Of a stretch of DNA of 9,569 nucleotides, positions 1-6,694 are shown piece after piece. Numbering within the stretch: position 1 is the first letter of the stretch; each line of letters begins with the position of its first letter. The stretch is from Verrucomicrobiales bacterium (GTDB taxonomy: Bacteria > Verrucomicrobiota > Verrucomicrobiia > Limisphaerales > J093), in the NCBI GenBank assembly GCA_024233215.1, contig JACKPW010000064.1:1-9569 (forward strand), in the 5' to 3' direction. The position numbers and the translations under genes are program-made. Under the pieces are notes generated by a model. It saw nothing but the letters and a program-made list of their open reading frames with translations, had not been told where the DNA came from and searched no databases.

Positions 1-1126
1 GCGCATAGCCGGCTTCCCGACCGAGGATGGCGGTCAGGTTCGAGCGCACGCTCGGCGCCACCGTCGGGTTGAGGTAATCGCCACCCGTGATGGCCGCGTG
101 GAACTCGTGGATGTTGACCTGCGCACCGGTGGTGTAGAGGTTGCCCACGCTGCCTCCGGGAAACGGTTCGTTACCGCGAATCCACACTTCGCCGAAGTAA
201 TCGCTGTAGAACAGCCCCTCGGCGCCGTAGGCCCGGCAGACGATCTCGTCCTTCATCTCGGGGATGGACTGGACACAGGTGAAGGAAAGCGGCACGCCGT
301 TCGCGAATTCGTAGTTCACCGAGAAATGATCCCAGATGCTGCCCGGCGGCCGCAGGCGTTGCCCACCCAACCCGAGCGCGCGCACGGGGTCGGCATCGAT
401 GACCCAGCTGGCCACGTCCAACGCGTGAATGGCCTGCTCCACGATGAAGTCCCCGGAAAGCGCCTTCACGTAGTACCATTGCCGCAACTGCTGTTCGACG
501 GACGCCGGAGGAGTCCCGCGCCCACCGCCCGCCCAAGGATAATGAGCCTCCGCCATGACCAGTTTGCCGAGATCGCCCTTCCGCAAACGCTGGAGGGCCT
601 CGCGATAAAGCGGGTTCGCCCGGGTCTGGAAATCGACGAGGAACACCTGGCGCTTCCCGGTGGCCTGCCTCCCCGATTCATCGATGCTCCGGCAACCGGG
701 CACGTCCACGGCGATCGGTTTGGCCAGATAAACGTGCTTGCCGGCCTCCACCGCAGCGGCGGCCTGGGGCGGATGAAAGTGCGGCGGCGACTCGATGGCG
801 ACGGCGTCCAGCTTCCCCTCGAGAAGCCGCCGGTAGCCGGCCAAGCCCGTGTAACGTCGTGCGGCCGGGATCTGCCACTTGTCCCCCACGGCATCGACGC
901 GGTCCTGAAAGTAATCGGCACAGGCGGCCCAGCGGTATTTGCCCGTCTCGGCAAACAGGTTGGTAAGCCAGCTTCCGCGGCCCCCGCAGCCGATCAGGCC
1001 GATTTCGAGGACGCTGTTGGCCTGGGCGCCGAACACGGTGCCGGGCTTGAGGACGGTGAAGGTGGAAGCGGCCGCCGTGGTGGCGAGAAAGCCGCGGCGG
1101 GTGACGGGCGTGGGGGATGGTTTCAT
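1..1126 (-). CDS. Tat-exported Gfo/Idh/MocA family oxidoreductase, C-terminus beyond the window
   Basis: 375 residues are visible and the frame is still open at the left edge. The start at the ATG at 1124-1126 fits a Tat signal: Arg10-Arg11 in TRRGFL, then an Ala/Thr-rich stretch and a likely cleavage region near residues 30-36 (VFGAQA). A Rossmann NAD(P)-binding motif follows, IGLIGCGGRG (residues 42-51). At the usual EKP site the protein reads LAKP (134-137), so the family Lys is kept but the Glu is Ala. EQAIHALD (230-237) carries the His/Asp pair typical of the C-terminal Gfo domain. The family oxidises or reduces sugar hydroxyls with a nucleotide cofactor that Tat members carry already folded through the membrane. 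The start lies 21 nt after the stop of the secreted DUF1080 gene on the same strand, with AGGGA as a distant possible ribosome site, so the two are probably co-transcribed and may act on the same exported sugar. The substrate cannot be told from the sequence. Confidence 0.9.
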   Translation of the reverse strand, partial: MKPSPTPVTRRGFLATTAAASTFTVLKPGTVFGAQANSVLEIGLIGCGGRGSWLTNLFAETGKYRWAACADYFQDRVDAVGDKWQIPAARRYTGLAGYRRLLEGKLDAVAIESPPHFHPPQAAAAVEAGKHVYLAKPIAVDVPGCRSIDESGRQATGKRQVFLVDFQTRANPLYREALQRLRKGDLGKLVMAEAHYPWAGGGRGTPPASVEQQLRQWYYVKALSGDFIVEQAIHALDVASWVIDADPVRALGLGGQRLRPPGSIWDHFSVNYEFANGVPLSFTCVQSIPEMKDEIVCRAYGAEGLFYSDYFGEVWIRGNEPFPGGSVGNLYTTGAQVNIHEFHAAITGGDYLNPTVAPSVRSNLTAILGREAGYA

Positions 1127-1147
1127 GGCCGGCTGACGGTCCCTGCG

Positions 1148-1957
1148 CTACTTGTCCAGGACGAGGATCTCGATCTTGCGAAAGTCTGTGGGGGCACTTT
1201 CGGACTGAAGGGAAATGGTTCCTTCGCTGAGCATCAGGGGAGCGCCGGCCGCAATGAGCTTCTTCGCGCTGGCATCCCTGGGATCGAGCTGCGGCTTTTC
1301 ATAAGACAACACGACTTCACCATCGATGATGTGCTTGATCACCTCGTTGCCCCGGACCTCGATCTCGACGGTCACCCACTGGTCGCCGCGGTAGGTTTTC
1401 GAGGTCGAGTTGGTGCAGTGCGGCGTATGGAGCTTCCCTTCCATCTCCACGTTCGTGCCCGGGGTGCAGAGGTTGGCGGTGGAACGTTCGCCGGTCTCAT
1501 GCCCGCCCAGCAACTGGACCTCGATGGAGACCGGGAAGTCCTGGTCCTTCGCCATCGTCTCGGGCGCCTGCCCGTGAATCATGATGCCGTTGTTGCGCCA
1601 GGCCCAACCCGGCCCGCCGGCAACCTGCTCCCCCACGAAGCGGTATTCCACGCGCAGACGGTAGTGCGAAAACGGCTTCTCGTAGAACAGGTGGCCATAG
1701 CGTTCGCCGTAGTTCGGATACGCCGCGGGATCGTAGCGCACCTGCAGCAATCCGTCCGCCACCCGGAAGGTGTTGCCGTAGTTGTCGCCGAGTTCGTGAT
1801 ACCGGATCTTCGGGGTCCAACCGTCGAGGTTCTTCCCGTTGAACAGCGACACCCAGCCCGCCGCGTCGGCGCCGTGAGCGACGGAAAAACCGGCGGCGAG
1901 CAGGAACAACGGAAGCGCCCGGCGGGCACCACGGAGAATTCGGATGGAGGCTTTCAT
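1148..1957 (-). CDS. Secreted DUF1080 (3-keto-disaccharide hydrolase domain) protein
   Basis: 269 residues from the ATG at 1955-1957; a TTG five codons upstream is open but less likely. The N-terminus is a signal peptide: RILRGARR, then LPLFLLAAGFSVAHGADA, cleavage near residue 32. The mature protein opens with the DUF1080 hallmark SLFNGKNLDGW (37-47). It continues with beta-strand-rich sequence typical of this concanavalin-like fold: TFRVADGLLQVRYD, YRLRVEYRF, NNGIMIHGQ, VSIEVQLLGG and a closing SLQSESAPTDFRKIEIL. The whole protein is a single domain of normal family length. Some DUF1080 members hydrolyse 3-keto-glycosides made by Gfo/Idh/MocA dehydrogenases; many are uncharacterised. The next gene downstream, 21 nt away, is exactly such an oxidoreductase with a Tat signal, which supports a keto-sugar role outside the cytoplasm. 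The gene begins 45 nt after lpxI. Family assignment is firm; the reaction is inferred. Confidence 0.9.
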   Translation of the reverse strand: MKASIRILRGARRALPLFLLAAGFSVAHGADAAGWVSLFNGKNLDGWTPKIRYHELGDNYGNTFRVADGLLQVRYDPAAYPNYGERYGHLFYEKPFSHYRLRVEYRFVGEQVAGGPGWAWRNNGIMIHGQAPETMAKDQDFPVSIEVQLLGGHETGERSTANLCTPGTNVEMEGKLHTPHCTNSTSKTYRGDQWVTVEIEVRGNEVIKHIIDGEVVLSYEKPQLDPRDASAKKLIAAGAPLMLSEGTISLQSESAPTDFRKIEILVLDK

Positions 1958-2002
1958 CTGGCCCCGACTCAAGCGGAATCGCGCCCCGCCGTCAATGCAC
2001 CG

Positions 2003-2824
2003 CTACGCCACCACCGTCAGGGCAATCTTGTGTCGCCGGACCAGTGTCTCCACCTCGTCGCGCTCGAGCAGGATGGTCTTGTGGGCCTCCATCGCCAGCA
2101 CGGCCACGCCGTGTTCCGCGCAGGTCTCCAGCGTGCGGCGCCCGATGCAGGGAATGTCGAAGCGCATGTCGTGGCCTTCCTTGGCCACCTTGACCGCCAC
2201 CGCGCCTCCCTTCCTTCCCGCCAGGTCGCCGCCGCGGGCGAGGCAGGAATCCGTGCCCTCGAAACCCTCCACCGCCAGTACCGTCCCGTCCTTCACCACC
2301 ACAAGCTGCCCGATCTCCAATCGGGAAACCTCCTTCGCCAGGCGATGCCCAAAGCCCAGGTCGGATTGCTGTTCCTTCGACAGTTTCGAGCCCAGATGGA
2401 ATCCCGGTCCCGGCATGTGAGGGCGCAGCCAGGGCGTGGCCTCGATCAACTCCACGCCGTCCTTCTTCAGCTCGTCCGCCAGCGCGCCGAAGATCGTGTG
2501 GGCGTTCTTGCGACGCAGCTTGAGCAGCAGGCCGAGCGCCCGCAGGTCGGGCCGCAGGGTGAACAGGTTCGACGGCGCAATTTGTCCCGCCATGACACAG
2601 TGCTTCACCCCGCGCGAGGTGAAGGCCTTGATCGCCCGGTTCACCTGGCCCACCCGCACCCACTCGATCTCGTCCACCAACGTCGCCAGGGCAGGATCCG
2701 TTTCCCCCTCAAACGCCAGGGCCACCAGCCGCGTCACCCCCTGCGCACGGGCTTCACGGGCGACCAGGAAGGGGAGCGAGCGATTGCCCGCAATGATCCC
2801 GAGGATTGACGGCTGCTCGATCAC
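2003..2824 (-). CDS. lpxI: UDP-2,3-diacylglucosamine pyrophosphatase LpxI
   Basis: 273 residues, the normal LpxI (formerly DUF1009) length. LpxI hydrolyses UDP-2,3-diacylglucosamine to lipid X and UMP in lipid A synthesis, replacing LpxH in many bacteria. Family signatures in order: ILGIIAGNRSLP (7-18), CVMAGQIAPSNLF (76-88), LRRKNAHTIFGALADEL (103-119), VEGFEGTDSCLARGG (185-199), GAVAVKVAKEGHDMRFDIPCIG (207-228, quoted here only as markers), and a C-terminal strand ending VVA. The acidic residues of HDMRFD (Asp219, Asp223) sit in the region where the Caulobacter enzyme has its essential Asp. The start is a GTG at 2822-2824; no Shine-Dalgarno is visible, and the first family motif begins a few residues later, so the start is about right. 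It lies 53 nt after the NUDIX gene. The neighbours are not the usual lpxA/lpxB/lpxD partners, so here lpxI is detached from the rest of the Raetz pathway. Confidence 0.93.
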   Translation of the reverse strand: MIEQPSILGIIAGNRSLPFLVAREARAQGVTRLVALAFEGETDPALATLVDEIEWVRVGQVNRAIKAFTSRGVKHCVMAGQIAPSNLFTLRPDLRALGLLLKLRRKNAHTIFGALADELKKDGVELIEATPWLRPHMPGPGFHLGSKLSKEQQSDLGFGHRLAKEVSRLEIGQLVVVKDGTVLAVEGFEGTDSCLARGGDLAGRKGGAVAVKVAKEGHDMRFDIPCIGRRTLETCAEHGVAVLAMEAHKTILLERDEVETLVRRHKIALTVVA

Positions 2825-2877
2825 GGGCCCAAGCGTATTCAGGCATCGGACCGGGGCAAAGGGAAACTCACCGCACC

Positions 2878-3531
2878 CTAATCGAACAGGGCCGGTTCCC
2901 CGCTCCGCACCGCCGCGTGCAGGCGCCGAATCTGTTCCGGCAACACCCGGCCCACCGACAGTTCGGGCAGCCGGTCCACCGGGTGAAAGGCGGACTCCGA
3001 GGATTCCCGGGTCGCCGTCGCCTGCCCGCCCACGATTTCGCAGTGAAAGAAGAGCTTGTAGACGTGGTAGGGAAACCGCGGCACATGTCCCTGATGCTCG
3101 CGGTCAAGCACCGCCAGCAACCGGCCGACCCGCACTTCATAGCCGCATTCCTCGAGCACTTCGCGCACAACGGACCCGGAGGGGGTTTCGTTGACCTCGG
3201 CCCATCCGCCGGGAAGGGTCCAGCGACCTTCATCGGCGTTCTCCCGGATCAACAACACCCGGTCGCCTCCGTCATCGAGAATGAAGCCGCGCACATCCAC
3301 CTTCGGCGTGGCGTAGCCGAACTCGGCGGCAGCCCATTCAAGGACCTGCGCCGGCTGGAGGTTGGACTGCGCCGCCAGCATCGCCGCGGCCAGCTCCCGC
3401 ACGCGCGCATAGCGCTCCTGGTCGTAGGGATCCCGGGCAAAGGTCAGTCCGACCTGGGCCAGCGCCTCCAGTTCCCGGGCGATGGACAGCAGGTCGAGGA
3501 ATTGCCCCCCGGAGGACGCGTTGGCGGTCAC
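2878..3531 (-). CDS. NUDIX hydrolase with an N-terminal Nudix_N-type helical domain
   Basis: 217 residues. A complete Nudix box is present at 109-131: Gly109, five residues, Glu115, seven residues, REVLEECGY (Arg123, Glu124, Glu127, Glu128, Gly130), the metal-binding loop of enzymes that cleave nucleoside diphosphates linked to another group. The catalytic domain begins around PKVDVRGFIL (77) and has RWTLPGGW just before the box. The first 75 residues are helical (LDLLSIARELEALAQVGLTFARDPYDQERYARVREL region) and resemble the Nudix_N domain of CDP-choline or ADP-ribose type hydrolases; the substrate is not determinable. The start is GTG at 3529-3531, overlapping the upstream stop as GTGA. A good Shine-Dalgarno, GAGGAG at 3540-3545, sits 8 nt before it inside the upstream gene, so translation is probably coupled. 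This is one of the few clear ribosome sites in the window. Confidence 0.93.
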   Translation of the reverse strand: MTANASSGGQFLDLLSIARELEALAQVGLTFARDPYDQERYARVRELAAAMLAAQSNLQPAQVLEWAAAEFGYATPKVDVRGFILDDGGDRVLLIRENADEGRWTLPGGWAEVNETPSGSVVREVLEECGYEVRVGRLLAVLDREHQGHVPRFPYHVYKLFFHCEIVGGQATATRESSESAFHPVDRLPELSVGRVLPEQIRRLHAAVRSGEPALFD

Positions 3532-4643
3532 CGCGTCAACTCCTCGAGGGAAAGCACCCGCGCCTGCATGCGTTTGACAATCGGAGCCGCCCGGACGAAC
3601 GCGTTCTTGTCCGTCTGTCCCGGAAACGACTTCATCTCAACGCGCACAGCGGCGATGGGATCGCCGTTCCGATCGTGCAGTGGCAGCATGGCCACGACGT
3701 TCCCGCTGCGCTTCGCAACGTAGGGCACGTTTTCCGCCAGCACTTTGCCGGCCATCTCCCCCGCCGGTTCGCCCACGCGGTCCGCCTCGCTGGAGGCCAC
3801 GACGTGCAGGTCCTTGCGGGTGCTGGTGGTGGAGCAGATCGCCAGCGAAATCAGGCGGTCATACCGCTGGATTCCGTCGGCCACCAGATCCTCCGCCAGC
3901 GTGGTCCGTGGGATGTAGTTCAGCCGGATGTCCGCAAACTGGCTGATGGAATCGGACATGGTCCAGAGCGCGAACTTGCCTTCGCGAAAGGTGTTGTCCG
4001 TCAGGTCGGGAATCGACTGTTTCCCGTCGAAGCGGACGCGGATGCGGTTGCCGACACATTCCACCTCCAGCTCGTGCCAGGCGCCCGCCGACACGTCGAG
4101 ATCCACCCCGACGGGTTGGGAGCGCTGCCCGTCCTGCACGCGGTAGAACCGGAGCGTGTTCCCCTTCGCACTGGCCCGGACCACGTAGAAGTTCTTTTCG
4201 TCCGCGAGCCGGAAGGCCACCCCCGCCATCTGCTCGTCCTCCCCCTCAACCATCTTGATCCGCGTTCGGACGGTGAAGTCGGTGAAGACCTGCTCGTCAT
4301 ACACCAGAAGCGGGAATCGTTCGCTGCCAACCTCCCGGGACAACTGGGCGACTGCGGGACGTTGCGGGGCGCGCGCCTGCGGGGTGAACGGTTCCAGGGC
4401 TCCCGGGGCATCGGTCAGCACCACCTGCCAGTCGCCGGGCCGCCCCTGCCCGGCCAGCGTGCTGCGGAACCCCTTGGGAATCTGGCCGGGCGGGCTCCCC
4501 AGCAGGTCGATGCGCAGCTCGGCACCGGTGGCCAGGGAGATCCCAAGCCCGAGCAGAAGTGCGGCGCCCAACCCGGCCCGCATCCGCCCCCGGCCGGGGC
4601 GATGGAAGCGGCTGCGGGAAGGGAATGTCAGGAACACCTTCAT
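3528..4643 (-). CDS. Secreted two-domain protein: LamG/DUF1080-like jelly roll plus C-terminal Cache-like domain
   Basis: 371 residues from the ATG at 4641-4643; a TTG at 4655 is possible, and the ATG at 4581-4583 (MRAGLGAALLLGLGISLATGA) would give a shorter, classical signal peptide, so the start is uncertain. After a likely cut near residue 41 there is a beta-rich domain (about 42-243) with features of concanavalin-like family members: FTVRTRIKMVEGEDEQMAGVAFR, NFYVVRASAKGNTLRFYRV, WHELEVECVGNRIRVRFDG, GKFALWTMSDSISQFADIRL. The remainder (about 250-362) looks different: VVASSEADRVGEPAG and VVAMLPLHDRNGDPIAAVRVEMK match the pattern of extracytoplasmic Cache/PAS-like sensory folds. No membrane segment follows, so it is probably periplasmic or secreted rather than a receptor. 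It sits between ilvB (38 nt or more) and the NUDIX gene, with which it overlaps by 4 nt. No function is known to me; the domain split is by eye. Confidence 0.8.
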   Translation of the reverse strand: MKVFLTFPSRSRFHRPGRGRMRAGLGAALLLGLGISLATGAELRIDLLGSPPGQIPKGFRSTLAGQGRPGDWQVVLTDAPGALEPFTPQARAPQRPAVAQLSREVGSERFPLLVYDEQVFTDFTVRTRIKMVEGEDEQMAGVAFRLADEKNFYVVRASAKGNTLRFYRVQDGQRSQPVGVDLDVSAGAWHELEVECVGNRIRVRFDGKQSIPDLTDNTFREGKFALWTMSDSISQFADIRLNYIPRTTLAEDLVADGIQRYDRLISLAICSTTSTRKDLHVVASSEADRVGEPAGEMAGKVLAENVPYVAKRSGNVVAMLPLHDRNGDPIAAVRVEMKSFPGQTDKNAFVRAAPIVKRMQARVLSLEELTR

Positions 4644-4655
4644 GGGGCGGGCCAA

Positions 4656-4684
4656 GGAAGGGCGGACCGGCCGGCCGCCCTCCC
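4656..4684 (-). terminator. GC-rich hairpin just after ilvB, possible weak terminator
   Basis: On the minus strand GGGAGGGCGG (4684-4675) pairs with CCGCCCTTCC (4665-4656) over 10 base pairs with one G-T wobble, around a 9-nt loop. It starts 9 nt after the ilvB stop codon (4694-4696). The bases that follow are only TTGGCC, so there is no proper T-run. It may reduce read-through, protect the ilvB 3' end from exonucleases, or be incidental in such GC-rich DNA. Confidence 0.4.
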
Positions 4685-4693
4685 GGTCGCTCG

Positions 4694-6514
4694 TTACTCG
4701 ATGATCATGTCACTCACGGTGCGCCCGGCCGGAATGAACGGCAGCACGTGCTCGGTGTACGGGGTGGCGATGTCCAGGACATACGGCTGGCTCGATTCCA
4801 GCATCCGCTCCATCGCGGCCCGCAGGTCCTTCTTGTACATCACCCGCTCCGAGGGCACCCCAAAGCCGCGGGCAATCGTGACGAAGTCCGGGTAAATCTG
4901 CCGGGCGTTCTTCGGGTCACCGAGGTAGGTGTGACCCCGGTTACCCTGGTAGAACCGGTCCTCCCACTGCATCACCATGCCGAGATGCTGGTTGTTGAGA
5001 ATCATGGCCTTCGCCGCGATCCCCTCGATGTGCGCCGTCCCCAACTCCTGGATGTTCATCAGGAACGAACCATCGCCGTCGATGTCCACCACCTGCCGGT
5101 CCGGAAAGGCCACCTTGGCGCCCAGGGCCGAGGGATAGCCGAAGCCCATCGCTCCCAGACCGCCGCTGGTCACAAACTGACGCGGCTGGCTGAACTTGTA
5201 GAACTGCGCCGACCACATCTGGTGCTGCCCCACCCCGGTGGCGATGATCGCGTCCCCGCCGGTCAGTTCGTGCAGGAGGGCAATCGCTTCCTGGGGCAGG
5301 ATCACCTCGCCGGCATCGCCGCCCATGTGGTCGCGCACGTGCTGGGACCGCAGCACCTCGTCGGTGAGCTGCCACGCAAACGGCGCCTTCGCCTTGAAAT
5401 CCGCAATCCGCCCGTGCCAGGCATTGAACTTCCGCTGCACCGGCCGTTCGGCGAGGATCGCATTCAACCGGTGCAGGGCGTGGCGGATGTCGCTGATGAT
5501 CGGCAGGTGCACCTTCCGGTTCTTGTTGATTTCGGAGGCATCGATGTCGATGTGCACGATGGTCCCGTGCTCGCAGAACTTCTCGACCTTGCCGGTGACG
5601 CGGTCGTCAAACCGCACGCCAAACGCGAGCAACAGATCCGCCTCGGCCACCGCCCAGTTCGCAAACGCCGCCCCGTGCATGCCCAGCCAGCGCAACGAGA
5701 GCGGATGCGTCTCGGGAAAGGCGCCGATGCCCATCAGCGTGGTCGTCACCGGAATGCCGGTGGCCTCGACAAACCGGCGGAGTTCCGCCGCCGCCCCGCT
5801 GGTGATGATGCCGCCGCCCACGTAAAGCACCGGCCGTTCGGACTTCTCGATCAACCCGACGATCTCGTGCAGCGCCACCTCATCCGCGCGCTTTTCCGGA
5901 TCATACCCCCGGAGGTTGACCGAATCCGGAAACACCGGCTGGGTGCGGCTTTGCTGGACGCTCTTGGGCAGGTCGATGACCACCGGGCCCGGACGGCCGG
6001 TCTGCGCAATGTGAAACGCCTCCTTCACCACGCGCGGGATGTCGTTCACGTCCGTCACCAGGTAGCTGTGCTTCACCACCGGGAGGGTCATGCCGAACAT
6101 GTCGGTCTCCTGGAACGCCCCCTTGCCGATCATGGTCTGCGGCACCTGACCGGTGATGGCGATGAGTGGCACCGAATCCATGAAGGCGTCGGCGATGCCG
6201 GTGACCAGGTTCGTGGCACCGGGGCCGCTGGTGGTCATGCAAACGCCGGCCTTGCCGGTGACCTTGGCGTAACCCTCGGCGGCAAACACCCCGCCCTGCT
6301 CGTGGCGCGGCAGGTAGGTGTGAATCTGCTTCGAGCGGGTCAGCGACTGGTGAATCTCCATGCTGGCCCCGCCGGGATAGGCAAAAATGGCCTCGACCCC
6401 CTCGCGTTCCAGGCACTTCACGAGGATGTCGCTGCCCATCATGGCGGGCCCCACCTCGCGGCGGGAGGTCTTGCGGGTGGCCTTGCCGGCCGGTTTCTTC
6501 GCGATCTTGCTCAT
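4694..6514 (-). CDS. ilvB: Acetolactate synthase (acetohydroxyacid synthase) large subunit
   Basis: 606 residues. It makes 2-acetolactate or 2-aceto-2-hydroxybutyrate from pyruvate (plus 2-oxobutyrate), the first common step to valine, leucine and isoleucine. Visible signatures: catalytic Glu53 in AYPGGASMEIHQ; SGPGATNLVTGIADA (97-111); the FAD-region motif GVRFDDRVTGK (299-309); GVGQHQMWSAQFY (427-439); the ThDP/Mg motif GDGSF (480-484) ending in NN (507-508); and LGMVMQWEDRFY (511-522). I chose the ATG at 6512-6514. A GTG at 6565 is open in frame, but it lies inside the attenuator hairpin and adds a non-homologous 17-residue stretch. The Lys/Arg-rich first 20 residues are not conserved. Sequence around MQWEDRFYQGNRGHTYLGDP and EHVLPFIPAGRT is like plant and cyanobacterial enzymes. 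The expected regulatory-subunit gene (ilvN/ilvH) does not follow. Expression is probably controlled by the attenuator upstream. Confidence 0.97.
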   Translation of the reverse strand: MSKIAKKPAGKATRKTSRREVGPAMMGSDILVKCLEREGVEAIFAYPGGASMEIHQSLTRSKQIHTYLPRHEQGGVFAAEGYAKVTGKAGVCMTTSGPGATNLVTGIADAFMDSVPLIAITGQVPQTMIGKGAFQETDMFGMTLPVVKHSYLVTDVNDIPRVVKEAFHIAQTGRPGPVVIDLPKSVQQSRTQPVFPDSVNLRGYDPEKRADEVALHEIVGLIEKSERPVLYVGGGIITSGAAAELRRFVEATGIPVTTTLMGIGAFPETHPLSLRWLGMHGAAFANWAVAEADLLLAFGVRFDDRVTGKVEKFCEHGTIVHIDIDASEINKNRKVHLPIISDIRHALHRLNAILAERPVQRKFNAWHGRIADFKAKAPFAWQLTDEVLRSQHVRDHMGGDAGEVILPQEAIALLHELTGGDAIIATGVGQHQMWSAQFYKFSQPRQFVTSGGLGAMGFGYPSALGAKVAFPDRQVVDIDGDGSFLMNIQELGTAHIEGIAAKAMILNNQHLGMVMQWEDRFYQGNRGHTYLGDPKNARQIYPDFVTIARGFGVPSERVMYKKDLRAAMERMLESSQPYVLDIATPYTEHVLPFIPAGRTVSDMIIE

Positions 6515-6555
6515 TCGTTCTTGTCTGCTTCTGGCGGCCTCCGGCGCGGAAACGA

Positions 6556-6591
6556 AAGAACCCACGACCGTCAGCCAGCCGTGGGTTTCTT
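6556..6591 (-). terminator. Attenuator terminator hairpin in the ilvB leader
   Basis: On the minus strand AAGAAACCCACG (6591-6580) pairs with CGTGGGTTCTT (6566-6556): 11 base pairs with a single bulged A (6588). The loop can add G-T, C-G, T-G and G-C pairs. It is followed by TCGTTT (6555-6550), a moderately T-rich run. It begins 14 nt after the leader-peptide stop and ends 41 nt before the ilvB ATG, the geometry of a ribosome-controlled terminator. Its 5' flank GACCACAAGAA (6597-6587) is complementary to leader sequence (see the leader peptide), giving candidate alternative folds. Confidence 0.72.
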
Positions 6592-6605
6592 GTGGTCAAA
6601 GTTTC

Positions 6606-6683
6606 CTAGGCCCAACAAGGTCCCGCGGCGTCGCCGCCTACGACGACCACCAGCAAAAGGACTTGTCGAGCCACGCTCACCAT
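6606..6683 (-). CDS. ilvB leader peptide (Leu/Val-rich attenuation peptide)
   Basis: A 25-codon open frame with ATG at 6681-6683 and TAG at 6606-6608. It begins MVSVARQ, then V-LLL-VVVV-GG, and ends with a short tail GDAAGPCWA. Eight of 25 codons are Val and three Leu, with LLLVVVV consecutive (codons CTT TTG CTG GTG GTC GTC GTA) and no Ile. This matches the logic of the E. coli ilvBN leader IvbL, which is also Val/Leu-rich without Ile. A ribosome starved of Leu-tRNA or Val-tRNA would stall on the run and change folding of the RNA before the terminator at 6556-6591. Possible competing pairings: GTGGTC (6650-6645, Val codons) with GACCAC (6597-6592), and CTTGT (6619-6615, downstream of the stall codons) with ACAAG (6593-6589). 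A small internal hairpin GCGGC-GAC-GCCGC lies at 6637-6625. No Shine-Dalgarno precedes the ATG; the upstream eight C's argue for leaderless translation. Not homologous in sequence to known leaders beyond composition. Confidence 0.72.
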   Translation of the reverse strand: MVSVARQVLLLVVVVGGDAAGPCWA

Positions 6684-6694
6684 TTCGGGGGGGG

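Noticed and set aside
98..2809. Plus-strand open frame of about 900 codons
   Set aside because: It lies antisense to three well-recognised minus-strand genes (oxidoreductase, DUF1080, LpxI). Its protein is rich in Arg, His, Gly and Leu with no family motif. Long antisense frames are common in GC-rich coding DNA.
6515..6565. Upstream GTG start for ilvB adding 17 residues
   Set aside because: The GTG lies in the 3' arm of the attenuator hairpin, and the extra residues are not part of the family; the ATG at 6514 is preferred.
5901..6599. Minus-strand frame starting at 6599 as an alternative ilv leader or gene
   Set aside because: It overlaps ilvB in another frame, has low-complexity Arg/Gly/His composition and lacks a Leu/Val/Ile run; the frame at 6606-6683 is far better.
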